This document shows positions 62,601 through 64,000 of a stretch of 64,000 nt of DNA, piece after piece. How positions within the stretch are numbered: the stretch's first letter is position 1; the number at the start of each line of letters is the position of its first letter. The position numbers and the translations under genes were made by a program. The stretch is from contig NC_092322.1 of NCBI RefSeq assembly GCF_036785885.1, positions 16,142,466 to 16,206,465 on the forward strand, written 5' to 3'. The notes under the pieces are model-generated. The model ran no database searches. It saw nothing but the letters and a program-made list of their open reading frames with translations, and was not told the DNA's origin. The stretch is from Coffea arabica (taxonomy: Eukaryota > Streptophyta > Magnoliopsida > Gentianales > Rubiaceae).

Positions 62601-63960
62601 TATCATTGAACTAATATCATGGCATCTATGTATCTATGCTTCATATCCATTGGTTCTGCAATAAAAGAAGCTGGTAGAAATATTCGATGGCCAATATTTG
62701 AGGTAGAAGTTTCTCCATTTGCAATACTGTCTAAGATTTCTTGGTAGATATCAATTCTAATTTGTCGTTGTCTATTTCGGTGAAAATCTATATGAGTAGA
62801 TTCAATCTTGACATACGTGTCAATGAAAAATTGTTGAAATAATCGTCTACAATGCAGCAATAAAGATTTGTCAATCTCACGTATCTAAAATTTATAACAA
62901 TAGTTCTCACGGTAAGAGATTATTGTCCTCTTTTTTGTTTTCTTCTGTAAAACTGAGATAGTAGATAGAATTATAAAAGAGTTAGAACATTTTATACATA
63001 TGAACCTTAATAACTGGTATGTTAAAAAAAATGCCATCTATTTTGTATATTACCTATATTTTCAGTAGATATGATATGTTCGACAGTTGAGCAATGGTCT
63101 ATGGGAATGTTTTCGGCAACATAAGTCCTTGCTCCATATATAGGCTGATTTTATCTTATGATTCTTTGTATTCCTTCATGCTACCCAGTTTCACCTCTTG
63201 CAAAGATCAAATGATACTGCAATGTGTCATAACAGCTATAGTAATATCGAATGACTTGTGGTTTGTCATCTTTACCATAGACCTATATGCGTTGTAATGT
63301 ATCACTAATATTGAGATCATTTTCGGCCTAGTTGGCAGCTACTTGAGAAACTGTTGAAGTGTTATAGACTCGTTGATCCAGGTTGGCATGGAATTTTAAG
63401 AAGATCCTGTGATTATAAATGTCTTTGAAACTTGTCAGACTTCGGAAGAACGCAACATATGGATTGTTATCTAGAATTTGTTGTAGCTGATGGATGATAG
63501 ATTCTTGGAACTTGCTTGATATTGCCATTCAATTTGCGATTTTATATTCGATGTCAAAGTAGTATAGCTGAACATTTGATGGTTTCTGACTATTCGGAGG
63601 CACCAATTGATTAAGAAAGTGATACATTTGGCCTTGGACTCGAAATGTGTAAATGCCTTTGTCTCTCTTATTAAGGTCTTTATCAGAGTTGACTCCAAGA
63701 GAAGTAAACGCAAACATGTTATTGTAACTTCTGACACATTGGCGCAATTCGATTACCTCTGGGGTATTCGCAGTATAGAATTTTACCAATTGAAGAGGCA
63801 TTTCTGTTTCTACTAATCGAATTTCACCAGATGCGCAACAAAAACCAAGTGGTTCGAGATAGAACCTTTTAGCTCCACAAAAAGCACAATCTTCAACGAC
63901 AGGCAAAACAAATGGCTCTGTAGCAATTCTGTCAATCAAACAACTTCTTCTTTTTCATAT
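59682..63960 (-). pseudogene. Helitron Rep/helicase (decayed)
   Basis: Segments on the minus strand follow the order of the plant Helitron protein. Around 63900-63530: a Cys-rich start and FRVQGQMYHFLNQLVPP. Around 62860-62610: LFQQFFIDTYVKIESTHIDF and GHRIFLPASFI. At 62370-62378: the Rep HUH motif (AHAHFLI). Around 62259-61840: MMHGPCGTLNRNSLC, YNPYLLAKFNCHINVEICS and the Tyr-rich YIYKYMYKGH. Around 61800-61280: FFQMNSTDTEA and YYLRLLL. Around 60950: Walker A GPGGTGKTFLY of the Pif1-like helicase. Around 60110-59700: LPPHELILKVNSPVILLRNP, NGTRLICLAF and GHGQLYVTLARAKTAN. Several in-frame stops and frame changes break it (for example at 63328, 63183, 61605 and 59826-59832). It would have driven rolling-circle transposition; now non-functional. 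The 5' end is missing or runs off the window. Confidence 0.88.
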
Positions 63961-64000
63961 TTGTCGATGTCTTAGTAATATTAGAATTCCAATTATATGT

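Larger units (their letters stand above)
54645..64000 (-). mobile_element. Large Helitron, 3' end in window, 5' end beyond
   Basis: On the minus strand the 3' end reads CCCCGTGCTGGGTGCGAG, then ATCCAAAACCTAG and a flanking T, that is, hairpin plus CTAG at 54645. A decayed Rep/helicase gene of the same orientation lies at 59682-63960. The two are joined by inference because they share orientation and no other terminus was found between them. The 3' part holds a nested MITE (55061-56216) and B3-domain exons (57660-58459). The 5' TC end is not inside the window. Confidence 0.6.

Overview
This is an AT-rich stretch of plant nuclear DNA. Its GT-AG introns, NF-YB, gibberellin oxidase, RPD3-type deacetylase and QUA2-type methyltransferase genes, and its plant-style Helitrons, SINEs, MITEs and TRIM, point to a flowering plant. 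The protein variants are closest to those I know from eudicots. I cannot name the species.

Layout. The left two thirds hold four intact single genes, each with its full expected length. (1) A PMT26-type putative Golgi methyltransferase lies on + (1830-6676, 8 coding exons, 801 aa). (2) An intronless NF-YB7-like CCAAT-binding subunit lies on + (9418-10176, 252 aa). (3) A gibberellin 20-oxidase lies on - (17016-21794, 3 exons, 378 aa). (4) An HDA19-type class I histone deacetylase lies on - (31059-37535, 7 coding exons, 500 aa, probably with a long 5' UTR intron). I joined the exons by reading splice sites; phases and total lengths close without frameshifts in the three spliced genes. The genes do not form a pathway or cluster; they are ordinary neighbours separated by transposon-rich DNA.

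The spacers and introns are full of small mobile elements: a TRIM retrotransposon at 7.4-8.0 kb, a hAT-like element at 11.6-12.7 kb, nested terminal-inverted-repeat elements at 13.3-15.1 kb, a long-TIR MITE at 15.7-16.2 kb, a hairpin MITE family around and inside the GA20-oxidase, three copies of one tRNA-type SINE family, and a PIF/Harbinger-like MITE at 42.8-43.6 kb.

From about 51 kb to the right edge the DNA is Helitron territory. Two clear Helitron 3' ends (hairpin plus CTAG, both on the minus strand) occur at 51426 and 54645. A decayed Rep/helicase gene with a readable HUH motif and a Walker A box runs on - from 59682 to beyond the edge of usable signal near 63960. Between that helicase and the 54645 terminus lie two exons that each read as a plant B3 DNA-binding domain, so the element may have captured a REM-type B3 gene. 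About 39.3-51.4 kb holds no intact gene that I recognise.

Most promising for follow-up are the B3 exons inside the Helitron, the two same-orientation Helitron ends 3.2 kb apart, and a three-copy 132-bp tandem repeat in the HDA19 5' UTR intron whose unit is an exact multiple of three and is open in one frame in one copy.
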